A DNA stretch of 64,000 nucleotides, taken from assembly GCA_006226375.1 (NCBI GenBank), contig SBHC01000014.1:62001-126000 (forward strand), given 5' to 3'. The stretch comes from Deltaproteobacteria bacterium. Lineage in GTDB: Bacteria; Myxococcota_C; UBA6777. A program made the translations under genes and the position numbers. The notes beneath the pieces were generated by a model. The model made no database searches. It was not told where the DNA came from and was given only the letters and a program-made list of their open reading frames with translations. Positions 44,704 to 53,807 of this stretch are shown piece after piece; positions within the stretch are counted from its first letter, which is position 1; each line of letters starts with the position of its first letter.

Positions 44704-45885
44704 TTAGGAGGTGGCTCGTTGTAGAGCCTCGCGGGCGCAGGCTTCAAGCAACCGGACGCCCATGGGAAAGGCGTCTTCATCGAGGAGGAAGTGTGGGCTG
44801 TGATGGGGTGCGGCCTCATCGGACTTCTGCCCACCCGCGCCCACGAAGAAGAAGCAGCCAGGGATGTTGTCGAGAAACACAGAGAAGTCTTCGCCTGCCA
44901 GCGTTTGGAACTCCTTGACGTTGTCGTCACCGAGCAGTTGGCCAGCAACATGTTGGACAATCTGTGTGGGCTCTGTGTGGTTCACGAGCGGGCGTTCCAC
45001 GCGGTCGAGCGTGACCTCGCCCTGGCAACCCATACCTGCAAGAGTGGCTGGAACAATCTCGTCAAGCCAGCCTGGGACAGCTTCCCAGGCGTCTTGATCC
45101 AACGTTCGGATGGTGCCTTCCATCTCCACTTCGTTGGGGATGACGTTGAAGGTACTCCCCGCATGGAAGGAACCAATCGATACAACCACCGGCGCCAGAG
45201 GGTTGTTGCGGCGACTGACCATCGTTTGCAGTGTGGTCACCAGATAGCAAGCTGCAACCAAAGGATCGGCTGTGTTATGGGGTGCCGCTGCGTGACCACC
45301 TCGCCCGGTGACTCGAATCTTGAGTCGGTCAACGGAGCCCATCATGGGTCCGTCGATGACTCCGACTTGGCCTGTGGGCATCTTGGACCAGTAGTGAAGG
45401 CCGTAGATCGCGATAGGCTTGGGCCCTTCCAACACGCCAGCGGCGACCATCGCTTTGGCACCGCCTGCTCCTTCTTCAGCGGGTTGAAAGATCAACCGAA
45501 CGCGTCCGTGCGAGGGCGGGGATGCTACCAGTCGGCGGGCCACCGCCACCAGAGAAGAGGTGTGAGCGTCGTGGCCGCAAGCGTGCATCACCCCTTCGGT
45601 TTGGGAGGCAAACGGAAGGTCCGTTTGTTCATGTACGGGCAGGGCGTCCATGTCCCCACGAAGCGCCACCACCGGACCTTCGTCGCCAATCTCCACCACG
45701 ACCCCTGTTTTGGCCACGTTCGTTTGGGGTTCCAAACCGAGGGCTTTCAGCTCTTCCACGACACGTGCAGAGGTCCGAACTTCCTGCCAGGATAGCTCAG
45801 GATGTTGGTGGAGGTCGCGTCGCATGGTTAAGAGTGCGTCGCATTCTTCAGGCGACAGGGGCGCTACAAGGGGATTCATGACCAT
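44704..45885 (-). CDS. M20-family metallo-amidohydrolase
   Basis: Protein of 393 aa of the N-acyl-L-amino-acid/indole-acetyl amidohydrolase group. It shows RRDLHQHPELSWQE, GDMDALPVHE, the metal ligands in HACGHDAHT (C103, H105), PAEEGAGGAKAM (E137, E138), the dimerisation-region GRGGHAAAPH, and the last metal His in APHHSPHF (written GQKSDEAAPHHSPHF). It would hydrolyse an N-acyl amino acid or peptide; the substrate is not known. ATG 45885 has TAGGAAAACGG upstream. The next gene on the same strand ends 16 bp upstream. Confidence 0.9.
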   Translation of the reverse strand: MVMNPLVAPLSPEECDALLTMRRDLHQHPELSWQEVRTSARVVEELKALGLEPQTNVAKTGVVVEIGDEGPVVALRGDMDALPVHEQTDLPFASQTEGVMHACGHDAHTSSLVAVARRLVASPPSHGRVRLIFQPAEEGAGGAKAMVAAGVLEGPKPIAIYGLHYWSKMPTGQVGVIDGPMMGSVDRLKIRVTGRGGHAAAPHNTADPLVAACYLVTTLQTMVSRRNNPLAPVVVSIGSFHAGSTFNVIPNEVEMEGTIRTLDQDAWEAVPGWLDEIVPATLAGMGCQGEVTLDRVERPLVNHTEPTQIVQHVAGQLLGDDNVKEFQTLAGEDFSVFLDNIPGCFFFVGAGGQKSDEAAPHHSPHFLLDEDAFPMGVRLLEACAREALQRATS

Positions 45886-45901
45886 TCCGTTTTCCTAACG
45901 T

Positions 45902-46987
45902 CTACTTGTTCAACTGGACTTCGAGGTACACTGGCATGTGGTCCGAGATGTTAACGAATTCTTGGAGGACCTTGTACTTCAGGACTTTGGTTTTGCTGTT
46001 GACAAAGGTGTGGTCAATCCAGCGGTCGGGCTGCTTTTTGCCATACATCACGTAGGTGTTGTACTGGTTGGGGCTTTTGTTGTACTCGGCGGGGGAGAGG
46101 GCTGGAGTCCACTTGTCATACAAGGCTTTGATCGGGTTCTTGTCCTTGGCTGGGTAGTAGGACGCTTCCTTCTTGGGGAGGCTCTTTTGGGGATCAAAGC
46201 CCGGCGCGACGAGGTTCAGGTCACCCGAAGCGATCCAGGGATTGCCTGCTTTGTCGGCAGCCTCCATCAAGGAGCTGAGCTTCTTCACCTGCTTGGCCAT
46301 GGTGCCATCGCCGAAGCTGAACGCCGAGAAGTGCGTGTCCAGCAGGGTCAACGAACCTCCCTCTTTCAAGGGGATCTCTACTTCGAGGACTGCGCGCTTA
46401 AGGTTGAACGCGCGTCGCAAGAAGCTTTCTTTTAACATGGGGAGCGCGTGTCGTGTGGCTCGTTTGATCGGGTAACGAGAGAACACAGCGAGGTGCATAT
46501 CGACACGCTTCATGTGCTGATGGGACGGGGTCGGAACATACACCGAGCGGTGGTAGGGAGTCGACGCCCAGCAAGGATACGACTGACCTTCCAGGAGCTT
46601 CTTGAGCTGGTCGATCTGGTGCGTTCGAGCGGAGTTGCGGTCCACTTCCTGCCACAAGATAATGTCTGGGTTGTACTTCTTCACGGCCTTTACGATGTTG
46701 GCGATGGTGGCTTCCACATCTTTCTTGGATGGAGACACCGCTTTCCCGCCGTCGTAGAAGAAGTGGTAGTTGCGGCTGGCGCTGTACTGGATGTTCCACG
46801 ACAGGACACGAAGCGGACCTGCTTTGATGGACAGGGGCTGGGCCTTTTTGTCGTTGCAGACCAACTCGGCGGCTTCTTGGGGACCAGGAAAGTAGTTGAA
46901 GCCGCGAATCAGGGCGAACGCCCCAATGGCCAGTACAAGCAGGGCAATGGCTAACGTGATCATCACGACCGAAAACCAGGACTTCAT
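45902..46987 (-). CDS. Endonuclease/exonuclease/phosphatase-family protein, membrane-anchored
   Basis: Protein of 361 aa with one N-terminal membrane span (SVVMITLAIALLVLAIGAFALI) and an extracytoplasmic EEP domain: VLSWNIQYS (Asn), ILWQEVDRN (metal-binding Glu), LLDTHFSAFSFGDG, IASGDLNLVAPG (Asp and Asn of the active site), and the final catalytic His in ISDHMPVYLEV. Relatives include DNases, phospholipases and sphingomyelinase-like enzymes; which one applies is not clear. Start ATG 46987 has AAGGAG upstream, the formal extension to 47017 does not. It precedes the M20 hydrolase gene by 16 bp and may share its transcript. Confidence 0.85.
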   Translation of the reverse strand: MKSWFSVVMITLAIALLVLAIGAFALIRGFNYFPGPQEAAELVCNDKKAQPLSIKAGPLRVLSWNIQYSASRNYHFFYDGGKAVSPSKKDVEATIANIVKAVKKYNPDIILWQEVDRNSARTHQIDQLKKLLEGQSYPCWASTPYHRSVYVPTPSHQHMKRVDMHLAVFSRYPIKRATRHALPMLKESFLRRAFNLKRAVLEVEIPLKEGGSLTLLDTHFSAFSFGDGTMAKQVKKLSSLMEAADKAGNPWIASGDLNLVAPGFDPQKSLPKKEASYYPAKDKNPIKALYDKWTPALSPAEYNKSPNQYNTYVMYGKKQPDRWIDHTFVNSKTKVLKYKVLQEFVNISDHMPVYLEVQLNK

Positions 46988-47338
46988 GAGGCTCTCCTTC
47001 AGTATCGAAGCCGACAAAGGTCATAGAGGAAACCAGGGCTCTATCCCTTGAACCATCGCGGCTCAAGTGTACGTTCTCCTTGTAAGGACGAGGAGAATCT
47101 GACCCTGAAAATGGAATGAGCGTCACTTTAGGACAAAGGCTGAGGGAAGTCTAGAGTGCCACTTGTAGAAACAGGTCTTGCCTCCCGAGCACATGGGAGG
47201 TAGGCCTTTCTTGCTTTTTCAACTTGTCAACCCCAGCAAGAGGAGTTATATGTGTGTCGTTTCAAACGGCTAATGTTTGTTTGTTCGATGCCATATACAC
47301 CGTTTTGACCGATTGCAACTGCATAGGAGACATGGAAC
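46988..47338 (+). terminator. Intergenic region with strong hairpin and following T-rich run
   Basis: This is 351 bp between divergent genes. A hairpin at 47173-47208 pairs AGGTCTTGCCTCCC with GGGAGGTAGGCCTT around an 8-nt loop (about 13 pairs, some G-U and one mismatch), then TTCTTGCTTTTT. It has terminator shape in the rightward direction, yet no rightward gene lies upstream of it within the region. It could end a short untranslated RNA or act in the leader of the FmdB gene. No promoter was identified. Confidence 0.4.
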
Positions 47339-47665
47339 ATGCCTATTTATGAGTACCGCTGTGAAGCATGTGGCTCTGTGATGGAAAAGATTCAGTCGTT
47401 CAGCGCGCCTCCGCCAGATGCTTGTGAAAGCTGCGGTGGCGGTCCCATGCACAAGCTGATCTCACAGTCGAGCTTTGTGCTGAAAGGGGGAGGCTGGTAC
47501 AAGGACGGCTACGCCAGCACGTCTTCTTCCGTCGGTTCCGATAGCGGCTCCGAGTCTTCCACAAGCTCTGGGGTCTCCTCCAGTTCCGATTCTTCGAGTT
47601 CCTCTAGTTCTTCCGACTCTTCAAGTTCTTCGAGTTCTTCCAGTGCGAGCGCATCGGACGCTTAG
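47339..47665 (+). CDS. FmdB-family zinc ribbon protein with Ser-rich tail
   Basis: Protein of 108 aa. MPIYEYRCEACG and DACESCGGGPMHKLIS give the two Cys pairs of the FmdB zinc ribbon, and GGGWYKDGY is the family's end motif. The last 45 residues are almost only Ser, with some Asp, Gly and Thr. The family is widespread, proposed as a regulatory or redox-linked protein, but not defined. AGGAGACATGGAAC stands before the ATG. Confidence 0.88.
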   Translation: MPIYEYRCEACGSVMEKIQSFSAPPPDACESCGGGPMHKLISQSSFVLKGGGWYKDGYASTSSSVGSDSGSESSTSSGVSSSSDSSSSSSSSDSSSSSSSSSASASDA

Positions 47666-47833
47666 TCTTTCGCAACCCTGGAACGATTTTACAACAACAG
47701 CAACAACTGAGGGTGTTGGTTTTTGAGCACCTCGGTTCTCTGTATACAAGTCAAAGGGATGAACCTGGCCCGTATCGGCGAGGCGACTCTGTTGGATTCT
47801 CTCGATCCCCACGGGGAAGAAAGTAGGTGACAT

Positions 47834-48712
47834 GTGACAAGTGCAGAACAAGGTGTGTTGTTGGATGGGAAGGCTCTTGCGCGGAAGATGCGTGGTGAAC
47901 TGCGTGGTGAGATTGAAGCGCTTGTTGCACAAGGCCTGACCCCTGGTCTGGATGTTGTGCTCGTTGGGGAAGATCCTCCTTCGCAAATTTATGTGCGGAA
48001 CAAGCAGCGGTCCTGCGAACGCTTGGGGATTCGCTCTCGGGTTCACCGCTTGGAAACAACGACCCCCCAGAGTGAGCTGGAGCAGTTGATTCGCGATCTC
48101 AACCAGGACGATGAGGTGGATGGCATTCTTGTGCAGCTTCCTTTGCCCAAGGGGCTGGATGCGAAGCCTGTCTTGGAGTTGATTGATCCGGCCAAAGATG
48201 TGGATGGTCTTCATTTGATCAACCAGGGGCGCTTGCTTGCAGGAGAAGAAGGCCTACAACCCTGCACGCCGCTGGGCAGCATGGCGTTGATCGACTCCAT
48301 CGGCTACGACATTTCTGGCAAGAAAGCTGTGGTTGTCGGCCGGAGCAATCTGGTGGGGAAGCCTGTCGCGCAGTTGCTCTTGCAACGGAACGCGACGGTC
48401 ACGATGTGTCATTCACGGACCCAGGATCTCGCCGCTGAAGTTGGTCAGGCTGATATTGTGATTGCGGCCGTAGGCTATCCTGAGTTGGTCAAAGGCTCCT
48501 GGATCAAAGAAGGTGCCGTGGTTGTTGACGTGGGAATCAATCGCCGCGATGATGGCTCTCTGGTGGGAGATGTTGAGTTTGAAGAGTCGCAGAAACGCGC
48601 GCTCGCGATCACGCCAGTTCCCGGTGGCGTGGGGCCTATGACCATTACGATGCTTCTCTACAATACCGTTGATGCTGCCAAACGACGACGTGGCGCACAT
48701 CTTAACGTGTAA
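47834..48712 (+). CDS. folD: Bifunctional methylenetetrahydrofolate dehydrogenase/cyclohydrolase FolD
   Basis: Protein of 292 aa. All FolD signatures are visible: LVGEDPPSQIYVRNKQRSCERLGI with the catalytic Lys, GILVQLPLP, DVDGLH, PCTPLGSM, VVGRSNLVGKP (NADP-binding) and PVPGGVGPMT. It interconverts methylene-, methenyl- and formyl-tetrahydrofolate for purine and Met-tRNA formylation. It starts with GTG at 47834, with AGGTGA upstream. No riboswitch resembling the ZTP or tetrahydrofolate classes was seen in the 168 bp before it. Confidence 0.95.
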   Translation: MTSAEQGVLLDGKALARKMRGELRGEIEALVAQGLTPGLDVVLVGEDPPSQIYVRNKQRSCERLGIRSRVHRLETTTPQSELEQLIRDLNQDDEVDGILVQLPLPKGLDAKPVLELIDPAKDVDGLHLINQGRLLAGEEGLQPCTPLGSMALIDSIGYDISGKKAVVVGRSNLVGKPVAQLLLQRNATVTMCHSRTQDLAAEVGQADIVIAAVGYPELVKGSWIKEGAVVVDVGINRRDDGSLVGDVEFEESQKRALAITPVPGGVGPMTITMLLYNTVDAAKRRRGAHLNV

Positions 48713-48881
48713 CCCTCCTATCGATTCTTCCTGCAACACGGAGAGGGGTTCTTGCCTCTTGGACAGGGTGCTCCTTTCCTCTTTCTTTAAATCCATTGAA
48801 GAAATTAAGCCGATGACCCCCACATTCTTTGGTAGACGTGTTGTTGGTTTTCTTTCCTTCTTTCTAGCAAACGAGAGATCT

Positions 48882-50795
48882 ATGCTTGTCCGTTTGATTC
48901 TTGCTTTTGTCTTTGTTGTTGGTTCTACCAGTGTATGTGTGGCGGCTCCCAGCTCCCAGCCGACATCGGCGCCAAGTACCCGCACCGCTGCCGTCAAACC
49001 TCGCTCTACGCCTGCGGTTCCTTCGATGGTTCTTCTGCAAATTCAGCGGAACGGTCAGATGAAGTTGAACCAGGGTGATCTGGCGTTTCCCCAGCTTGTC
49101 CAGCGTATTGGAGGTTGGAAGAAGCACAACGTGCGTGTGCTGTTGGAGACCGAAGCTGGCGCACCTGCTGCCAGAGTTCTGGTCGTAAAGACGCTGATGA
49201 AAGAGTACAAGCTGAGTTGGTTTGAAAAGGTGACAGGGGCTCCGAAGGCGGCTCCAGTACAAGCTCCAGCGGTTCGTAAAACGGCGCAGCCGAAGAGTGT
49301 GCCTGTTCCTGTGGCTCGCGTTGTGCCCCCTGCTCCTCGACGTCTCCCCTTGCTGCCCTGGTCGAGTGTTCCGATGAAGGCGCAAGCAACCAAGAATGCT
49401 TCCGAGGTCGTCGAGATTCGCGGCTTGCTTTGGTCCAACGGTGGGCCGTTGCAGAGTTCATTGGCGACGGCTTTGGTCCGTTACATCGGGAAGCAGCGAA
49501 CCGCGTTGGGACACCTGCAAAGCAACAAGAGAGGACAATTCCGTTACAAGCTCTCGCCAGACATTGGCGCCACGTACCGAATCTCTGTGCTGCAAGGTAA
49601 CAAGTTGATGGAGTTTCCTGCTCCTCTTGAACAACAGCAGAGTGGTGTCCTGTATCTTCGTGTGACGCTCCGTGGCTCGAAGCCGGTTCCCACTCGAACG
49701 ACAAAGGTCGCTCCAGCGCCACGCCGTCCTGCTGTGCAGAAGCCTGCGAAACTGCGGAATCCCCATGTTCGGACAAAACCATCGGCTCGTGCGACTGTGT
49801 CTCCCAAAGCGGGCCCTTGCCAGTGGGACAAGCTTCCTTTGGCGAACATGAAGGGGGTGACCCCAAAGACTGGCGTGGAAATGCGCGTTCAGTTGCTGTT
49901 TCCCCCCATGGTGAAGCGTGAGGCTTTGGCTACCGGGCTTTTGGTGAACAAAGGGAAGAAAAGAACGCCGGTTTCTCGGGCACGAACGGATGAATTGGGC
50001 TGTGTTCGTTACCTTGTGAAGGAAGAAAAAGGTGCTCGGTATGAGGTGGCTTTGTTGATCGGTGCGCGGCTTTCGGTCCATCCTCTCCCTCAAATTAAGG
50101 CTGGTGCTCGTGTCGTCTTTGGTACAGTCAAGCTACCCAACGCCAAGGCTCGCTCTACACTTGTCGAACAGCTCTCTGTGATCGTGGAGCAACTCCGAGA
50201 AGAAGAAGTGCGTGTCGCCCATGTGGTGCAACTGTTCTACCAACCAACGGCGTCAAGCAAGAGCGAAGCTGTGTATCTCCCTGTCGCAGTTGGCGGGAAG
50301 AATGTCAATCTGGAGCGAAATGCCAAAGGGGCATCGTGGAAGCAAGACAAGCTCGGTCTACGGCTTACAGGTTCATTGCAGCCGGGCTCTCACCGCTTCC
50401 TCTACTCGTTCACTCTCCCCCTCAACGACGGTAAGGCGTTGTGGCGACTGGTTGCTGCACAGCCTGTTGCCGGTCTTTCGGTGTTTTTCGGCCGAGGCTT
50501 GAAGCCTGGCGTGGACGCCAAGTTGAAAGATGTCGAGCTGGGGAACCCCGGTCAGAAACAAAAGTTTCGCTTGATGCGTCTCTCCGGAATGAAGAAAGGT
50601 CAGGAAATTCGAGTTCCTGTCGTGTCCAAGATCAAGCCTGGAAAGGGTCTGTTGGCCTGGATCAAGCGTTGGAGAGGGCTACCCAACAAGAAAAACAAGC
50701 TTGTGGGCCTGTCTGTGTTGTTGGGAATTTCGTTGTTGGGATTGTTTTGGATCTTTGCCACACCCCGTCGAAAGTCGGAAGGTGCAGACGCGTAG
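48882..50795 (+). CDS. Exported protein of unknown function with C-terminal membrane anchor
   Basis: Protein of 637 aa. Signal peptide (LILAFVFVVGSTSVCVAA), then an ExbD-like short region (VLLQIQRNGQMKLNQGDLAFPQLVQRIGGWKKH), a Pro/Ala/Lys/Arg-rich linker, two to three beta-rich segments resembling Ig or transthyretin-like folds (EIRGLLWSNGGPLQSSLATA, VQLLFPPMVKREALATG), a long beta-sandwich-like region (EQLSVIVEQLREEEVRVAHVV, PLNDGKALWRLVAAQPV) and a membrane span at the end (KLVGLSVLLGISLLGLFWIF). Probably a periplasmic protein held in the inner membrane. Start ATG 48882 is chosen for the signal peptide; the frame is open 71 codons further upstream (to 48669, inside folD), where ATG 48813 is a weaker option. 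Confidence 0.65.
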   Translation: MLVRLILAFVFVVGSTSVCVAAPSSQPTSAPSTRTAAVKPRSTPAVPSMVLLQIQRNGQMKLNQGDLAFPQLVQRIGGWKKHNVRVLLETEAGAPAARVLVVKTLMKEYKLSWFEKVTGAPKAAPVQAPAVRKTAQPKSVPVPVARVVPPAPRRLPLLPWSSVPMKAQATKNASEVVEIRGLLWSNGGPLQSSLATALVRYIGKQRTALGHLQSNKRGQFRYKLSPDIGATYRISVLQGNKLMEFPAPLEQQQSGVLYLRVTLRGSKPVPTRTTKVAPAPRRPAVQKPAKLRNPHVRTKPSARATVSPKAGPCQWDKLPLANMKGVTPKTGVEMRVQLLFPPMVKREALATGLLVNKGKKRTPVSRARTDELGCVRYLVKEEKGARYEVALLIGARLSVHPLPQIKAGARVVFGTVKLPNAKARSTLVEQLSVIVEQLREEEVRVAHVVQLFYQPTASSKSEAVYLPVAVGGKNVNLERNAKGASWKQDKLGLRLTGSLQPGSHRFLYSFTLPLNDGKALWRLVAAQPVAGLSVFFGRGLKPGVDAKLKDVELGNPGQKQKFRLMRLSGMKKGQEIRVPVVSKIKPGKGLLAWIKRWRGLPNKKNKLVGLSVLLGISLLGLFWIFATPRRKSEGADA

Positions 50796-50833
50796 AAGAG
50801 AGGCTACCTGAGGGGGGAACCGAAGGGGAGTCC

Positions 50834-52348
50834 TTAGCGCTTTTTGAAGCAAACAGCAGCGTCGCCAATGGCGGTTGCGATAGCAACGTGGGTCTCAACC
50901 TTGAGCAGCGTTTGTTCTTCCGCTCGGTGGGAGAGGTAGCCGGCTACGAGTCGGACTGCCGGAGCGCGTCCACCAAGGACTGCGTCTTTGCCGTCAAACT
51001 CTTCCACGCCTTTGGTCTTGTCTTTGTCGTCGCCATCCTTTTTGGGCTTTGCATACCCGATACGATGGGGGACAAAGCCAGCTTTTTGCATGGCTGCAGC
51101 GAGGCATCCCGCGAGCTTTCGTGACTTCTTCGCCGAGCGTCCTTTGTTGTGCCAGAGCACTTTGAAGCCAGCAACCGAGTCGTTGTAAGGGACGATGGCG
51201 CCGTCTTTTTTGTCGTTCTTGTTGGCTTTCTTGAACTCTTCAAACCCAACGGCGAAGTCGAACTGAACCACTGCTTTGGCGTAGCGCACTTTGCGCGCAC
51301 GGTTGCGGTCTGAAACGTTCTTGTCCTTGCTTCGTGTCAGGTAGACGCGGAAGCGACGTCGTTGCTTGCGCAAGTACTTGTTGGTCGTGCTGGCGAGGAG
51401 CAGGCTGATCTCACTTGCCGTTTTGCCCGAGGGGCCTTTCACGCCTTTTTCGTCTCCACCATGCATGGGGTCGAGGCCGATGCGGAAGTAGCGGAAGCGA
51501 CGGGGGAAATCCACCTTGATAATCTTGGGCTCTGGTGCCTTCAACGTTTTGTATTTGGGGGGAGGTGGGAGCTTCTCCAACTCCTCCGGAATCTCACCAG
51601 GGATGGTGAATTCTTTGGGATAGATGATCTCCAGCTTCTTGAGCTTGCGTCGGTCTTTGCTCCACTCTTCGATGGTGTAGCCACGCTTCCAGGTTTTGTA
51701 GCCCTTTTTGGAGATGCCGAAGTAGACAACCTTGGCTTTTTTGGGCAAGGGGATCTTCTTCTTTGGTGTGGTTTCCTTGATGGAGATAAACCGCTTGACC
51801 TTGCCTTGGGGTGTGCCTTGCATATCAAGGATGATGTTCACCGTAGCACCCTTGGGCGTGGTGGCAACATTCACCAAGTGAGGCGCTTTTTTCAGCTCTG
51901 CCGGCAGATATACCATGTAGTAATACGCGGCACCTGCACCGCCCGCGAGAAGCAAGAGCATCACAATGATCAAGGGCCAACGGGACCGTGTTGCCCGAAG
52001 CTCTTCATCGACAAGTCCAGCGGTTCCATCGATGTAAATCGTATGGGCCCGGATATCACGCGAACGCGCAACGATCAGTGAGCCTTCTCCCACCCCTTGG
52101 TGCGCAAAGCTAACCGTTTCGTTGAGCTTGTTCTCCTGTCCACGGGAGCGGAAGGAAAAGTCCCATGCGACTTTGACTTCTTTTCCCGTGTTCGGATCGA
52201 GCATTACAGTGGGAAGGGCTTTCTCCGTTCCCTGAAATTCATGCATAATGCGCTGAAACACGGCCTGTGGGGTTTCACTGAAATCCATAGACACGCGGTG
52301 GTGCACATTACGTTTTTGATGCCATATCTCCCACAAGACTTCGGGCAT
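50834..52348 (-). CDS. Membrane protein with degenerate N-acetylmuramoyl-L-alanine amidase domain
   Basis: Protein of 504 aa. N-terminal cytoplasmic part of about 120 residues with a ubiquitin-like, EsaB/YukD-type look (VLWEIWHQKRNVHHRVSMDF ... SLIVARSRDI), one membrane span (WPLIIVMLLLLAGGAGAAYYYMVYL), a PEGA-like beta domain (VATTPKGATVNIILDMQGTP ... ISKKGYKTWKRGY), a Lys/Pro linker, and a C-terminal Amidase_3-like domain: RIGLDPMHGGDEKGV with the first zinc His, KTASEISLLL with the Glu, and VYLTRSKDKNVSDRNRARK. The S-I-H segment with the later zinc His is replaced by FAVGFEEF, so catalysis is doubtful. Start ATG 52348 has GGAGG six bases upstream. It follows the two kinase genes on the same strand. 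Confidence 0.7.
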   Translation of the reverse strand: MPEVLWEIWHQKRNVHHRVSMDFSETPQAVFQRIMHEFQGTEKALPTVMLDPNTGKEVKVAWDFSFRSRGQENKLNETVSFAHQGVGEGSLIVARSRDIRAHTIYIDGTAGLVDEELRATRSRWPLIIVMLLLLAGGAGAAYYYMVYLPAELKKAPHLVNVATTPKGATVNIILDMQGTPQGKVKRFISIKETTPKKKIPLPKKAKVVYFGISKKGYKTWKRGYTIEEWSKDRRKLKKLEIIYPKEFTIPGEIPEELEKLPPPPKYKTLKAPEPKIIKVDFPRRFRYFRIGLDPMHGGDEKGVKGPSGKTASEISLLLASTTNKYLRKQRRRFRVYLTRSKDKNVSDRNRARKVRYAKAVVQFDFAVGFEEFKKANKNDKKDGAIVPYNDSVAGFKVLWHNKGRSAKKSRKLAGCLAAAMQKAGFVPHRIGYAKPKKDGDDKDKTKGVEEFDGKDAVLGGRAPAVRLVAGYLSHRAEEQTLLKVETHVAIATAIGDAAVCFKKR

Positions 52349-52490
52349 TTCCATCCTCCGTCAAATCAATACAAGCGCGGTATTCTGTTAGTGAAGAAAA
52401 GTCGTGGCTGAACCTTTGGTGTACCAGAATGTGAGGTGCGTTGGCAAATCTTTCAAGGTGGGGTGGGGCGAAGGTTTGGGGGAAAGGGGT

Positions 52491-53807
52491 TCAACTGTCT
52501 GACTTTGCTTCGGGAAAACAATGCAAGCGAAGCTCTGCTCCTCCCAGCGTAATCCAGTCGTCGTCACGAATTACCATACTCACAACAGCCGCACCATTGA
52601 CCCGGACTATCGCATCGCGGGCTCGGCTGATGGTTATCCAACCCTGGGGCGAACAAAACAGGGAGGCGTGTTGCGGAGCAACGCCCTTGTTCTTGATGCG
52701 AACCGCTGATTTGGAAGAGGAGCCAATGTCGAGGCGTTCGCCTGGTAGCAGCCAGCCGACTTCCCGTTCTCCTTGGTCTTCACGGAGCAAGAGTACGGCA
52801 ACAGGTCGCTCTCGTTCGGGTTGGGCTTCCTCCGCGGGTTGCTCTTCTTCTTGTGAGCCTGTGTTCGGGAATTCATCGCCAAACATTTCGCGCAAGGCAT
52901 CCAGGTTGGGCATTTCAAACTGGGTGGCCCCTAGATCATCGGGAGCCAGAGTCTGTCGTGCGCTCCACAGCTGCTCTTTCACATCGTCGATGCTTTGGGG
53001 GCGATCGATGGGTTCTTTGGCGAGCAAGGAGTTGACAAGGTCTTCGAGCCCTGTGCCCGCGAGGTGACGCTCGTATTTGCGGAGTAGGGGGGGGGCTGTG
53101 CGAAGGTGCTCCGCGAGGATCTCCATCGGAGAATTGCCGGTGAAGGGGAGCTTGCCTGTCAGCAGCTGGAACAGGATGATACCAACCGCGTAGATGTCTG
53201 TGGCCGGTCCCAAACGCTCCAGCGCACCACGGATTTGTTCGGGTGCCATGTACAAAGGGGTTCCAAGAGCAGCACCGTACATCGTGACTTGGGCGCTACC
53301 TTCCTCTTGTTCCAGGAGCTTTCCAATGCCGAAGTCGAAGATCTTGACCTGCTCGTCTGCGCCTTCTTTCTCCACCAAAAAGATGTTACCGGGTTTCAGG
53401 TCGCGGTGGATGATTCCTGCTTGGTGAGCGGCTGACAGACCAGCGCAGATCTGAAGTGCGATATCAAGCGCGCGTTTCAACTCGATGGGCTTGCCTGGGG
53501 TTCGAGCGAGGAGTTCTTCCAGGTCTTGTCCAATGAGTAGCTCTGTGATCAAGCAAAACCCGAGCTCTTTGACAAAGCGGAACGCAAAAAAGCGGATCAG
53601 GTTGGGGTGGATGAGTTTGGTGTAGATCATCGCCTCGCGAATGAAACGGATCCGTTCCTCGCTTTTTTGGAGCAGGTCCTGGCGAAGCACTTTGACTGCC
53701 ACGGGGGTATTGTCGCTGAGTCGAATGCCTTTGTAGACAATCCCCATTCCGCCTTCGGCTAACTCGGATACGATGCGATACTCACCCGCCAGTTCTTTGC
53801 CAATCAT
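52491..53807 (-). CDS. Cytoplasmic Ser/Thr protein kinase with C-terminal FHA-like domain
   Basis: Protein of 438 aa. Kinase domain at about 8-270 with ELAEGGMGIVYKG, VAVKVLR, IIHRDLKPGN, DFGIGK and APEQIRG; all catalytic residues are present. An acidic linker follows, then an FHA-like fold at about 350-435 (LDIGSSSKSAVRIKNKGVAPQHASLF ... DDWITLGGAELRL), with the usual Arg/Ser/His pattern partly changed (S-x-x-H is A-P-Q-H). No membrane span. Its start overlaps the upstream kinase stop as ATGA, so the two are co-translated; they may phosphorylate each other or work in series. Confidence 0.9.
   Translation of the reverse strand: MIGKELAGEYRIVSELAEGGMGIVYKGIRLSDNTPVAVKVLRQDLLQKSEERIRFIREAMIYTKLIHPNLIRFFAFRFVKELGFCLITELLIGQDLEELLARTPGKPIELKRALDIALQICAGLSAAHQAGIIHRDLKPGNIFLVEKEGADEQVKIFDFGIGKLLEQEEGSAQVTMYGAALGTPLYMAPEQIRGALERLGPATDIYAVGIILFQLLTGKLPFTGNSPMEILAEHLRTAPPLLRKYERHLAGTGLEDLVNSLLAKEPIDRPQSIDDVKEQLWSARQTLAPDDLGATQFEMPNLDALREMFGDEFPNTGSQEEEQPAEEAQPERERPVAVLLLREDQGEREVGWLLPGERLDIGSSSKSAVRIKNKGVAPQHASLFCSPQGWITISRARDAIVRVNGAAVVSMVIRDDDWITLGGAELRLHCFPEAKSDS

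Noticed and set aside
44791-45795. 334-codon plus-strand frame over the M20 hydrolase gene
   Set aside because: Antisense to a well-conserved enzyme; no own features.
47666-47833. Folate-related riboswitch before folD
   Set aside because: No match to the ZTP or tetrahydrofolate riboswitch core sequences.
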